NCBI RefSeq assembly: GCF_963678635.1
Contig: NW_026971479.1
Location: 1 to 62,000 of the forward strand
Source of the DNA: Symsagittifera roscoffensis
Lineage: Eukaryota; Xenacoelomorpha; Acoela; Convolutidae
Length of the DNA: 62,000 nucleotides
Direction: 5' to 3'
Both the position numbers and the translations under genes were made by a program. The notes below the pieces were generated by a model, which was given only the letters and a program-made list of their open reading frames with translations, was not told the DNA's origin and searched no databases. This document shows, piece by piece, positions 24,760-34,619 of the stretch. Every line of letters starts with the position of its first letter. Position 1 is the stretch's first letter.

Positions 24760-27190
24760 AGAAAGAATGGGTGCTGGTTAAAACATTCAAAAAAATATGT
24801 AAAAAATGAGAATATAAATGTGTTATTACAATTCAAGAACAAATTAGGGGCAGCTCGATTAGTTATTTTCTGAAAACCTCCGGAAATACGCAAGGGAACC
24901 TAGTTCCTAACATCTACAATATCTAGAAACTTCTAAAAGAGCGCGTGTCAAAAAATGATTTAGCAAAGGAAATCAAGGTGCAAACTGGAACAATTGTGTA
25001 ATTTTCGAATTTTTATTAAGCAAAAGAAAGCTCTATATAGTTTTAAAAAATAATGAAATGTAGATCTTGAAAGCTGTTTTTGCTTTATGCTTCTTGTATC
25101 TTCTTCCAAAAGATGTCGGATTGAGTTTACTTTACAAACACTATCCTCAAAACCTCCTCTTTTTCATAAAAAAATTACCTTATATATAAAGGGATAATAC
25201 ATTTTTCTGATGAATTACATATAAAAACCAATCTTTGACACTTTTTATGTCGGATTTTTTCTCAAAATATGGTTTATAAGCTAAATTTTAGTAAAATTAT
25301 GTCAAAAAACTCTTAAAGAATTAAATCGAGTTTCTATCTCATTTTCTCAGTTTCTGCTTCATCTTCTATCTATCAAATTAGTCCAATTTGAACAAAAATT
25401 GAAAATTGAACGTTTGATGGAAAAATTATCGTTTCAACGACCGTTCAACAATCCGAAGCTGAATTAATACCATGAATCCTTTGCTAAACGTCTTTAAATG
25501 ATTTTCTCTACTTGATAATTTTATATTGCTTTTTCAACTCTAAATTTTGGAAAAATGTATCGTTTCAACGACCGTTCAACAATCCGAAGCTGAATTAATA
25601 CCATGAATCCTTTGCTAAACGTCCTTAAATGATTTTCTTTTTTTGATAATCTTATATTGCTGTTTCAACACTGAATTTCAATTTTGAAGTAAATTTTGGG
25701 TTGAGAATGATGTATATTATTTTCTTGAAATTTTCAAATGTCAGCAAAACATACAGTTTCAAGGTCAGTTATCAAATTCCTTTTCTGAAACGTAGAAAAA
25801 AACGAAAAAAAACCGTAACTCTTTGTAAATCAATCCCCAATATCTGCTACGCACTAGTCTAAGATTACTTTTACAACCAGTAAGCAAGGAAAACTTTAAA
25901 TTGGTTACTAGGCAAAACATTTTTCAATTAATCGATGTTTTATAAATACCCAGTTTTTTTTGTATTTCAACAATTTCTTAAGCACCTATTAGCGTATGTG
26001 ATTCTAATGAGTTTTTATGTGTTTTTACAATTTAAAAACAAATTAGGAGCAGCTCGATTAGTTATTTTCTGAAAACCTCCGGAAATACGCAAGGGAACCT
26101 AGTTCCTAACATCTACAATATCTAAAAACTTCTAAAAGAGCGCGTCTCAAAAAATGATTTAGCAAAGGAAATCAAGGTGCAAACTGGAACAATTGTGTAA
26201 TTTTTGAATTTTTATTAAGCAAAAAAAAGCTCTATATAGTTAAAAAAATAATGAAATGTAGATCTTGAAAACTGTTTTTGCTTTATGCTTCATGTATCTT
26301 CTTCCAAAAGATGTCGGATTGAGTTTACTTTACAAACACTATCCTCAAAACATCTGATTTTTCATAAAAAGTTACCTTATATATCAAAGGATAACAAACT
26401 TTTCTGATGAATTACACATAAATACCAATCTTTGACGCTTTTTATGTCGAAGTTTTTCTCAAAATATGGTTTATAAGCTAAATTTTAGTAAAGTTATGTC
26501 AAAACTCTTAATGAATTAAATCGAGTTTCTATCTCATTTTCTCAGTTTCTGCTTCATCTTCTATCTATCAGATTAATCCAATTTGAACAAAAATTACTTG
26601 AAAATTGAACGTTTGATGGAAAAAGGTATCGTTTCAACGACCGTTCAACAATCCGAAGCTGAATTAATACCATGAATCCTTTGCTAAACGTCTTTAAAGG
26701 ATTTTCTCTACTTGATAATTTTATATTGCTGTTTCAACTCTGAATTTTGGAAACATGTATCGTTTCAACGAACCTTCAACAATCCGAAGCTGAATTAATA
26801 CCATAAACCCTTTGCTAAACGTCTTTAAATGATTTTCTCTACTTGATAATTTTATATTGCTGTTTCAACTCTGAATTTCATTTTTGAAGTAAATTTTGGG
26901 TTGAGAATGATGTATATTATTATCTGGAACTTTTCAAATGTCAGCAAAACATACAGTTTCAAGGTCAGTTATCAATTCCTTTTCTAAAACGTAGAAAAAA
27001 AAGCGAAAAAAAAACATAATTTTTAGTAAATCAATCCCCAATATCTGCCACGCACTACTCTAGGATTACTTTTACAACCACCAAGCAAGGAAAACTTTAA
27101 TTGGTTACAAGGCAAAACTTTTCAATTAATCGATGTTCTATAAATATCAAGATTTTTTTTGTATTTTAACAAATTCTTAAGCACTCATTA
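24760..27190 (+). repeat. Two 1.2-kb direct repeats (left arm)
   Basis: The block starting at AAATTAGGGGCAGCTCG (24838) recurs at 26038, a period of 1,200 bp. Each block contains a nested duplication of about 130 bp (ATCGTTTCAACGACCGTTCA at about 25429/25559 and about 26629; a variant at 26759). The right arm carries only one such block (about 35100-36330). Confidence 0.85.
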
Positions 27191-27261
27191 GCATATGTGA
27201 TTCGCTTTAACTACAAATTTATCGCAACAAAATCTCCGCAAGCTTGCAACCAATGGAGTTT

Positions 27262-27736
27262 TTACTGTGGTTTAAAGTTTTTTAGATTGATTTCCGTCGA
27301 AAGTTTCACGACAATTTGATCTCGATATTTGCTGGTTTTACCATCAATCAGAACCTTTGAATATGACAGAACAAGAATAATGACAAAAAACTGAAAAATT
27401 TTTACTAAAAATTTTTCAAATATAGTGTATAGACTTTTCAGACTCAGTAAAAAACTATTATTCAAAGTATTTTCTACTATGTTTTTCTTATAAATATATC
27501 AAATTTACCTTCTCTTGGAGTGTTTTTTGAGACTGCCGAGCACATACTTTAACATTATATTGACACTGCTTCATCTTGATATGATTAGTAAGTTTCTCGC
27601 TGCTAAATGTATAAAAGTTACAATTGGAAAACTTTAAAACGTCACAGTGCCTTCGATGTCTTGACGCATCTTTACGTGTGTATTCTCTTTCACATTCAAG
27701 ACATGCAATTCGTTTTTTTCTATTAAGTAACGGCAT
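27262..27736 (-). CDS. Two-exon zinc-finger protein of the inverted-repeat arm
   Basis: Proposed exons are 27736-27509 and 27390-27262, joined across a 118-bp intron with donor AAG|GTAAAT and acceptor TTTTTCAG. The join is in phase 0 and gives 118 residues. Finger 1 is C-x2-C-x11-H-x2-H (Cys12, Cys15, His27, His30). Finger 2 should be C-x2-C-x12-H-x5-C (Cys39, His52, Cys58), but its first Cys is Phe36 here; the right-arm copy has Cys. The rest is basic, consistent with nucleic-acid binding. The start ATG at 27736 is the first good one; a longer no-ATG frame extends to 27817. One finger ligand is lost, so function is doubtful. The splice model is mine and unproven. Confidence 0.5.
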
Positions 27737-28343
27737 CTCAATAGGAAGAAAAATAAAAAAAAATGGGTGATTTAGAATGTCCCAAATCTTCAGTAAAGAA
27801 ACTTTGAAAAGGCTCAAAAATGAGTAAAAGGGAATGAAAACAGCAAAATTCTTGAAAAATTGTTTTTGACGTGAAAGAAAATCAGAATAGATACGCTATT
27901 TAACCTAGCTGAAAATAAAATCATCCAATCTAACCATGGAATTTTCAAAATTTTGCTATCAACCAATCAGAATCGAGCATTCATTATAAGGAAATTTTTA
28001 CAAAATCCTGCTTGATTCGGTTTGGAATCAGATTTCCAGAGATTTGCTTTGAAAAATTTACCTTCCAAATTTAAAAATAAATCCTCCCAAATTTACATCA
28101 AAATCAAAGAACTTGACTATTTACTCTAAAATAAGCTTTTTCTCATTGATTACATACAAAAAATTCAATTAACTTGATGAAAAAAAAATGTAGAGATGCT
28201 ACTTTTATTAATTTTCTTCCTTTTGTTACATATATCAGCAATATTTCTTATTTTTACATCAAACAACTTTTGGTCATTTATTTTTGCAATTACTTTTGTG
28301 TATATTTTTACTTTTTCGACAGATTTAACTCCTTAAAAATTTC

Positions 28344-28522
28344 TCTGATTGGATACGACAACTAGAACAAAAATGAACATTTTTGTGATTGGAAACGAAA
28401 ATACCAAAAATGGAGCTTTGTTTCAGATTGGACACGACTTTTAACAAAGACTCCCATAAAAGGAAGCTGAAATTTGATTGGACACGACTGCAATCCAAAT
28501 AAGGAAAATCAATTCTGATTGG
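28344..28522 (+). promoter_or_regulatory. GATTGG (CCAAT-box) array upstream of the acidic gene
   Basis: Five GATTGG motifs lie at about 28347, 28387, 28426, 28475 and 28517, spaced 39-49 bp. Four share an extended form, tGATTGGA-n-ACGA. They are inverted CCAAT boxes, the target of NF-Y in animals. A TATA-like TCTAAATACC follows at about 28619 and the ORF starts at 28845. This looks like a promoter for the gene at 28845. Confidence 0.5.
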
Positions 28523-28844
28523 TCAAACCCACACATTCGAGTTGAAGGTACCCCTAACTCCTCACAAAAAATCATTTTAATTTCAACTTAACTACAGTCA
28601 ACTACCTCCTCTCTCAGCTCTAAATACCTTGATTTCAGCTTCTCTTCCGTCAGCTATCCCTCTATCAGATATTTCTTGTTTTTACTCTTTTACTCAATTT
28701 ATTGCTCAAAATAATCTTCTCCGTACATAACAGCAATCTCATGTACTCTGTAGAGTTTTCGCCTGATCTAGTACAAATTCAAGTGCGAGAAACAGTCTCT
28801 GGAGTTTTTCTGGCACAAATGGATATCCCAATCAAGTCTGGCAC

Positions 28845-29198
28845 ATGGTGGAAGTGATGCGAAGGGATTTCAACGAACATCATATGACACAAGTACCCAT
28901 GACAGAGAACCAACTTGAAGAAATGCAAATGATGGAGGAAGTTTCTGATCATGTGGGCATGAGCTACCCCGAGATTCCGGACTCAAGACTTGTGGCTCAA
29001 CCAGTCGACGACTTCCTCTTTCCTTGGGAGGAGGAAGGATCAGCCGAAAACCCCATCACAATAGATGAAGATGAGGGTTTCTCAGAAACAATGACGCCTC
29101 CAGCTCCACAACAAGCACCAGCAATGGAACCTCGTCCAGCTCTGCGTTCTATAGAGAACCTACAGAACTCTTCGGCTGCTCGACATCTCTTTGATTAA
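28845..29198 (+). CDS. Acidic 117-residue protein, unrecognised
   Basis: A complete ATG-to-TAA frame lies downstream of the GATTGG array. The product is acidic and largely disordered: a short charged N-terminus, a Met/Glu-rich segment (residues 14-33), then LFPWEEEGS, the sequence ITIDEDE at residues 71-77, a Pro/Ala-rich stretch and a C-terminal ARHLFD. A hydrophobic triplet followed by acids is the layout of a SUMO-interaction motif, but short motifs like this occur by chance. A 39-codon frame (28741-28857) ends across its start. Codon use is more balanced than in the flanking AT-rich DNA, which supports coding. It has no resemblance I recognise. Confidence 0.6.
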   Translation: MVEVMRRDFNEHHMTQVPMTENQLEEMQMMEEVSDHVGMSYPEIPDSRLVAQPVDDFLFPWEEEGSAENPITIDEDEGFSETMTPPAPQQAPAMEPRPALRSIENLQNSSAARHLFD

Positions 29199-29444
29199 AT
29201 GTTTTTGTAAATAATTGTTGTTTGGTATTATTTTTGTTCTTTGTAATTATTTTATTTCTTCAATTTCATTTTAATTATGAGAATAGTTGAAATGTTCAGA
29301 GTAAACTATTTAAAAACAATTAAAACCTAATTTAGTACTCCGAACTTGCACATATGTTAAGAAACTCGAAAAATTTTTGCACGCCGATTCGGAAAAACAT
29401 AAAAAAAACTGTATACATGTTATAAGTTACCTAATGGTTTTGCG

Positions 29445-30000
29445 TCTTGTACATACTTTTCGCACTTTGTAGAAAAATTGAAACACTTTTCGCATTTCGT
29501 CAAAAAAAGTGAAAGATTTTTCGCAAATTGTCATAAATATTGAAACCATTTTCGCGTCTTGTCAAAAAAAATTGAAACATTTTTTGCATCTTGTCAAAAA
29601 AATTGAAACACTTTTCGTATTTTATCGAAAAAAGTAAAACAATTTTGGCATTTTGTCAAAAAAGTTGTAACAATTTTCGCATTTTATCGAAAAAAGTAAA
29701 ATAATTTTGGCATTTTGTCAAAAAAATTGAAACAATTTTTGCATTTTATCGAAAAAAGTAAAACAATTTTCGCATTTTGTCGAAAAAATTGAAACACTTT
29801 TCGCATTGTATCGAAAAAAGTAAAACACTTTTCGAATCTTGTCAAAAAAAGTGAAACACTGTTCGCATCTTGTCAAAAAAATTGAAACATTTTCGTATTT
29901 TGTCAAAAAAAAATTAAAACACTTTTCGCATTTTGTCAAAAAAATTGAAACAATTTTCGCATACGCTTCAAAAAATTGAAACACTTTTCCCAACTTGCCG
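29445..30000 (+). repeat. About 31-bp minisatellite array
   Basis: About 17 imperfect units are built on TTTTCGCATTTTGTC followed by an A-run and TTGAAACA. They include variants with TTTTATCG in place of TTTTGTCA that tend to alternate, suggesting a higher-order unit near 62 bp. The Phe/Lys-rich minus-strand frame here (30011-29718) is a by-product of the repeat. Confidence 0.85.
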
Positions 30001-30009
30001 AAATAAATC

Positions 30010-31130
30010 ATTACAAATTTTTTTGCACAGTTATTTTCTAATCTTTATGAAACTTTTTTTCAAAACTAAGTCCTTCAGAAAACTAATTTTTGCATGTCTG
30101 TTGATCAGAAACAATTGAAAACCAAGGTATTAGAAGTTTTCTAAGCAATAAGTCAACATGCTTTTTACATTAAAGTTCTGCGTTTTTTGCCTTATCATTT
30201 TAGAAATGAAAAAAAATTCAACATAAATTTTGAAAAAAACAAGAAAAAACGTGGATTTTACCAAAAAAAAATCTTGGATAGGTATACGTAAAAAAAATTA
30301 TTTATATTTATATGTTAAAAACTGTTCAGGCTAGAAAAAATTAATTTTGACAAAATTCTCGTAACAAATGTTCAATTATCTTGAAAAAACTAATTGAAAA
30401 AGCAAATCAGTGGGTCTGACATGATTCCTCTACAGAGCTAGGAAGGTGTCTTTTGATTTATTTAGGTAATAAAAAAGTAATTCCACCCGAGAAAAGGACG
30501 TCATTACACTTTAATTTTTATAGAACAGTAAAAGTTGTGGAATATTTCCACCAGAGAAATTGACGTCATTATTCATTAAATTCTAGAATCTTCTAAATTT
30601 TAGAATCTAAAGATTAAATCCTTGAGTTTTATAAAAAGTCATTACAGAATAACATCTACATTTTCCTCAATCTTCTAAATTCTAGAAATAATCACTTAAA
30701 TTTAACTAATCAGAATTTCAGAACTAACTCTAAGGTGATGACGTTGATGAAAAAAATTTGTAGATTTTATTTATTTTGCTATTTTTTTATATTTAAAAAA
30801 GATACGCAACCAGGGTTGTATATAATAGGAATAGTTGTCAATGAAATTCTTCCCATTTGAAAAATCTTAGTCAGGAAAACTTTCTTATTTTACAAAATCC
30901 TTTATAAACAATTAAAGTCAATCAAGTGTTGCAAAATTTTTGGAGTTCAGTTTTTTTTATGAGAAATTCCGCAAAATCTACAGATGAAAAAATATATTAA
31001 TTTCATTTTATTTGAAAATCCCCCACAGTTCAGTTCATTTTACCGACATGAGAAAAATTTTTAGAAGAAACGGAAATCTATCTCAAACTTTGAAACCAAT
31101 CATAATAGAACGAGCGAGTTACTGCATCCA
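30010..31130. other. Intergenic stretch in the element centre with regulatory-type motifs
   Basis: No coding frame is convincing. The first 450 bp are low-complexity AT-rich sequence. A cluster of stress-type motifs lies at 30480-30740, and the 31177 gene begins to the right. Confidence 0.5.
30481..30690 (+). promoter_or_regulatory. Heat-shock-element and CRE-like site cluster
   Basis: TTCTAGAATCTTC at 30581-30593 is three alternating TTC/GAA units with 2-bp spacing, the HSF consensus. A second TTCTAGAA lies at 30680. A perfect CRE palindrome TGACGTCA lies at 30561-30568, and a partial one, GACGTCA, at 30497. The two GACGTCA sites sit in an imperfect direct repeat starting TTCCACC (30481 and 30547). 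The cluster is about 500-700 bp upstream of the ORF at 31177. Confidence 0.45.
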
Positions 31131-31176
31131 GTTTGAAATTGACACCGAAACTGTCAAGATTCTCTAAGTTTTTAAA

Positions 31177-31596
31177 ATGTCCCAAGCTAGTGAGCAAATT
31201 ATCACAGATCTTTCGGAATGGAGAGAACTCGAGAGTAGAAGAGTTAGGGAATTTGGAAAAGAATTGGCATTGTCTAAGTCACCTTCGAGAAAAAAGTACG
31301 GGTTTTCATATGATTCAAATGAAAAATATTTTGATGAAGTTGTGCATCTGGGTTACGGAAATAGTTTTCTTTTGCTTACAAGTAAACATTTACTACAAAT
31401 GACTATTTTTGAAAAAATGGTTGAATTTGACATCTTCTACAGAGATCCGAAGAAGTATTTCAGTCCCTTAAGAATTTCCCTACATGATTTTCGAAAAATT
31501 GAAACAATTCGTGATAGAAGGTACAGGAAAGAAAAATTGAAGGTTCAACAGGATAACTTAGCTCTGATTAGAAAGAAAAAATGGTGTGGCACTTGA
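31177..31596 (+). CDS. 139-residue basic protein, possible two-repeat beta-rich (PC4-like) family
   Basis: The frame runs from a well-placed ATG (AAAATG) to TGA, and an AATAAA lies about 100 bp downstream (about 31699), so it reads as a single-exon gene. The N-terminus is helical and charged. Two similar segments follow: residues about 43-75, ending FLLLTSKHLLQM, and about 80-112, VEFDIFYRDPKKYFSPLRIS followed by LHDFRKIE. Each has alternating hydrophobic strands and then a short amphipathic helix, the layout of the PC4 single-stranded-DNA-binding fold. The C-terminus is strongly basic. Genes at 32505 and 33461 share the same layout. Family assignment is an inference from pattern, not a sequence match. 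Confidence 0.55.
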   Translation: MSQASEQIITDLSEWRELESRRVREFGKELALSKSPSRKKYGFSYDSNEKYFDEVVHLGYGNSFLLLTSKHLLQMTIFEKMVEFDIFYRDPKKYFSPLRISLHDFRKIETIRDRRYRKEKLKVQQDNLALIRKKKWCGT

Positions 31597-31694
31597 AGAA
31601 GAAAGTGACAAGGTACTCAAATATTCACTCATTTTTTGATTTTTTACACATTTTTTTAAGTTTTCCATTGAATTGTAAATTGGTTTTTTTTATC

Positions 31695-31704
31695 ATTTGA
31701 ATAA
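31695..31704 (+). terminator. Polyadenylation signal AATAAA for the 31177 gene
   Basis: TTGAATAAAGTG lies about 100 bp after the stop codon, in the gap between this gene and the convergent minus-strand gene. Confidence 0.5.
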
Positions 31705-31766
31705 AGTGCACTTGAACCAAAGCTTTGTTTTTAATGATTTTGAGGAGCACATTTGAAAACAATTGA

Positions 31767-32376
31767 TTATTTTATCAGAAAGCTGTCATAATCACTATGC
31801 ACAGAACCATGAAAATCAAAAAAGCAATCAATAATCTCAAACAAATCAGGTTCATATTTTGAGTTTTGAATTTTTCGAATTCTATCCAGAAACGCTGAAC
31901 CAAGAGTTTGTGTGGAAGCCAGTTTCTGGTTGGAACATAAATAATGTCTCTTGAATTTTTTCCGAATTAGTCGTTTCTTTGCAATACTAGGCATCTTTTC
32001 TGTGTTTGAACAAAGTGTAAAGACAGTCAATTTCTTGATATATGTATACGTATTTATCTGATCTCTGAAAAATTTGGGTAAGAGATATTCCTATTAAAAC
32101 CAAATGGAACTTACAATTTTCCAAAGAACATAATGAGTTGTGGGTAGAGACACAATAATCTTGTGTTACGTGTATTGTTTTATGTATCATGTATTTTTCG
32201 TAAAAATCACTGGAAACGGAAATAAATAGTGATTTTTTACAATAATCTGAATAAAAGGTGGGAAGAGCTTGACACATAGCGGCAGCCATTGGGAAGAATG
32301 ATTTTTGCTGGGAAGTGTGGATTGTTATAGGAGAAGTCACGCCAACGTGATTTCGGTATATGTAAACTTCATACAA
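31767..32376 (-). CDS. Minus-strand gene with one 50-52-bp intron (unrecognised)
   Basis: Two minus-strand open stretches join across a consensus nematode-like intron: donor AATT|GTAAGTT (intron from 32114) and acceptor TTTTTCAG (32065). Using the first AG would create a stop at the junction. Using the AG two bases later (32063) keeps the frame open to 31767, giving about 185 codons (32376-32115 and 32062-31767). The start is uncertain: the frame is open to 32394 without ATG, and the first in-frame ATG is at 32289. The N-terminal half again shows two beta-rich segments (starting YEVYIYRNHVG and SLFISVSSDF), so it may belong with its plus-strand neighbours. The C-terminal half is basic, with KKRLIRKKFKRHY. 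Confidence 0.5.
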
Positions 32377-32504
32377 AAATTTTCTTATTTGATATTACCT
32401 CCATAAATGGAAATCATGATGAGTCATACATTTTACTTCAATTTTCAATCAATCTCAAAATCATTTTCTCATTTATCCTCATCTGGTCAGTCTGTTCTTC
32501 AAAA

Positions 32505-33044
32505 ATGTACTCAAGAAATGACACTAGTCCCAATTATATTGAGTTTTCAAAAAACCAAACAAGAATTGAGAGATTTGTTTGGTTCCAAAAATCCTACAAG
32601 GGGAAATTTTATTCTGAGCCCTGCTTTCAATTATTCAAAGTTAACGATTTGGGACAATTTGAAAAATCCCAACAAATCTATCTTAGTGAAAAAGAAGGTG
32701 AAGCATTATCGACAATCCGGAATACTGTTATTCACGATGCTGAAAACCTTGGACTCGTACCTATATATGAAGCCAAACCTGGCAAAGAATCAACTATGGA
32801 TCAGGAGCTGGAGATCTGTAATAGAGTATATGAAATAGCAACATACAACATGAGCAGGGTGTGTGTCACAATCAAGAAGTACAGTGTGAACAAGCCACCC
32901 TACATTCAGATTCGACTCTTTATAGCAAAAGAGAATGAAGCAATGAAACAAATTGCCAATGTCAACTATACTTTGAACGAATCCAAAGAACTGTCCCAAA
33001 TTTTGGGAGGCTTTTTGTTTGTTGATAATTGTAAGCCTCATTAA
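32505..33044 (+). CDS. 179-residue two-repeat beta-rich protein (possible PC4-like)
   Basis: ATG at 32505 (AAAAATG) runs to TAA at 33042. Two repeats are visible. Repeat 1 is about residues 22-72, with CFQLFKVNDLGQF then IYLSEKEGEALSTI. Repeat 2 is about 116-170, starting SRVCVTIKKY, with PYIQIRLFI, KENE and a closing LNESKELSQIL. Repeat 2 aligns with the last repeat of the 33461 product (both SRV..., P-x-hydrophobic strand, KEN, then a terminal helix), so the two genes look paralogous. A strand-strand-helix pattern of this kind fits ssDNA-binding PC4-type folds, but this is inference. An overlapping frame (32407-32838) is judged a shadow; it might contain an upstream exon ending before 32491. 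Confidence 0.6.
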   Translation: MYSRNDTSPNYIEFSKNQTRIERFVWFQKSYKGKFYSEPCFQLFKVNDLGQFEKSQQIYLSEKEGEALSTIRNTVIHDAENLGLVPIYEAKPGKESTMDQELEICNRVYEIATYNMSRVCVTIKKYSVNKPPYIQIRLFIAKENEAMKQIANVNYTLNESKELSQILGGFLFVDNCKPH

Positions 33045-33460
33045 TGCTTTGTGATGTATTTTATGTTGGTTAATTGAAAAATTATTGGTTCAAAACTATC
33101 TTTTGTCACTGGAGTTCACATTTAGAGCTGGAATATCTGAGGAAAAAGAAGAAAAAACATGAAAATTTAATCAAAATTGACATAAAGCTCTATCCCATCA
33201 TCAATAGATTTTCCACTATTCGTTTTGGAAATTACAGAAAATTTTATTTAAATAATGCTTTTATCAAAAGTTGAGCAACATTACAAACAAAATGTATAGT
33301 TAGTTGTAACATTATCATTATTTTTCGAAATTCAGATTTTCATTGGTTGTTTTCAATTGCCTTAATTTGAGGTTTTGATTGGCTACAAGAATTAACTTAA
33401 AAATAACCAGTCTCTAAACAAGGGAAATACCTTTCATGTTGATCGCAAAATAAGTAAAAA

Positions 33461-34069
33461 ATGGTTCAACAATTCGAGTTTTTTCAAGTTTCTTTGTTAT
33501 TATCAGTAAGAAATATGTTTCTATCAAAAGCGTTTTCAATGTCTGAAATGAAAATTTATCAGATTTTAAGATTGAACTACTACAAAAAACAAAAAGAGTG
33601 GTGGACAGATGACGTCGATGGAGATCGTATTAGTTTTAACTTGTATAGAAACACAGAAAGTTCAATAATTCTGTTAAAAAGATTGAGAGCAGATTTCAGA
33701 AAAGAAGAGTACTGCCAGATTTATCAACAATGTTTTTATTTAGAAGAACTAACTCAAATTGAGTGGTCGATCAGTAAAAAACAAAAGAATGGAAGATTCT
33801 ATGAAACAAATATGGAAGATAAGGAACATGATTTCGATTACTGTTTTGAATTTGATACAAATGCTAAATCTAGAGTTGTCAGTTTATCTTTTAATCGACT
33901 ATCCAAATTTAAAAAACTTCCGGTTGTTTTTATTACAATATACCAGAAAGAAAACAACAAAAATGTATATTTCGGTAATTTCTCTTTTCACTGGTTAGAA
34001 ATAGAACAAATCGTAAAAGTTTTGATTGAAATTTCAAAATTTGAATTCAGCATCGAAAAAACAATATAA
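33461..34069 (+). CDS. 202-residue two-repeat beta-rich protein, paralogue of the 32505 product
   Basis: ATG at 33461 (AAAAATG) runs to TAA. A hydrophobic N-terminal 30 residues (FFQVSLLLSVRNMFL) could be a signal anchor or an artefact of an intron. The body has two repeats: about 52-105 (DRISFNLYRN through CFYLEELTQIE) and about 138-195 (SRVVSLSF, LPVVFITIYQKEN, FSFHWLEIEQIVKVLIEI). The second repeat matches that of the 32505 product in order and spacing of SRV, Pro-strand and KEN. Two GATTGG/CATTGG sites lie 85-125 bp upstream (about 33337 and 33373), echoing the array before 28845. Confidence 0.6.
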   Translation: MVQQFEFFQVSLLLSVRNMFLSKAFSMSEMKIYQILRLNYYKKQKEWWTDDVDGDRISFNLYRNTESSIILLKRLRADFRKEEYCQIYQQCFYLEELTQIEWSISKKQKNGRFYETNMEDKEHDFDYCFEFDTNAKSRVVSLSFNRLSKFKKLPVVFITIYQKENNKNVYFGNFSFHWLEIEQIVKVLIEISKFEFSIEKTI

Positions 34070-34144
34070 ACCAGACAAGAAATCTCATTTATCTCTCTAA
34101 GGTATCAATTTTTCTATTTTAGTTATGTTAGAACAATTAAATTA

Positions 34145-34445
34145 AATTGATTGATTGGGAAGTTTCATAAACATAGTTTGGTTCTGATCTACAAAGTATT
34201 TTAAAATCTGTGAATAATTCATTCTGATTGGTTATTATCACAAATACTACCTGTGAAGAAATCTTTGATATCTACAAACGATATCAAAACTGTTGAAAAA
34301 CCCATGAGAAGTAGAAATCGGTTTCGATTGGTTGACATAAATTTTATTAAAAATTCCATGACCATTGAAGCTCGAATCTGATTGGTTGGTATCAGAAAAA
34401 AATTAAAAAATTTCCTTAAAATGAATGCTCGTTTCTGATTGGTTG
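34145..34445 (+). promoter_or_regulatory. Second GATTGG cluster at the inner edge of the right arm
   Basis: GATTGG occurs at about 34151, 34225, 34328, 34381 and 34439, four of them as GATTGGTTG/GATTGGTTA. The outermost matches the single CCAATCAG at 27960 in the left arm. The rest of this gap between the last centre gene and the right arm (34070-34400) has no gene. Confidence 0.45.
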
Positions 34446-34619
34446 ATAGCAAATTTTTGAAAACTCCATGGTTAGATTGGATGATTTTATTCTGATTTTC
34501 TTTCACGTCAAAAACAACTGTTCAAGAAATTTGCTGTTTTTATTCACTTTTACTCATTTTTTGATCCTATTCAACTTTTTTTAACTGAAAAATTCCTATT
34601 CCACATTCAAATAGAAACA

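Larger units (their letters stand above)
22945..28000 (+). repeat. Left inverted-repeat arm
   Basis: The arm begins near AAAGCGGGTTATATAATGC and ends near 28000, just past a CCAATCAG site at 27960. From outside inward it holds unique sequence, four 312-bp units (23400-24640), two 1.2-kb units (24760-27190) and the zinc-finger gene (27736-27262, minus). It differs from the right arm in copy number of both arrays, so the arms have been reshuffled since they formed. Confidence 0.8.

Noticed and set aside
29445-30000. CRISPR-like array
   Set aside because: Units are imperfect, contiguous and lack distinct spacers; this is a minisatellite in eukaryotic DNA.
29718-30011. Minus-strand Phe-rich 97-codon ORF
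   Set aside because: Product of the minisatellite period; composition is purely repetitive.
32407-32838. 143-codon ORF overlapping the 32505 gene
   Set aside because: The +1 frame has weaker protein character and lacks the repeat pattern shared with the paralogue; judged a shadow, with a possible short upstream exon left open.
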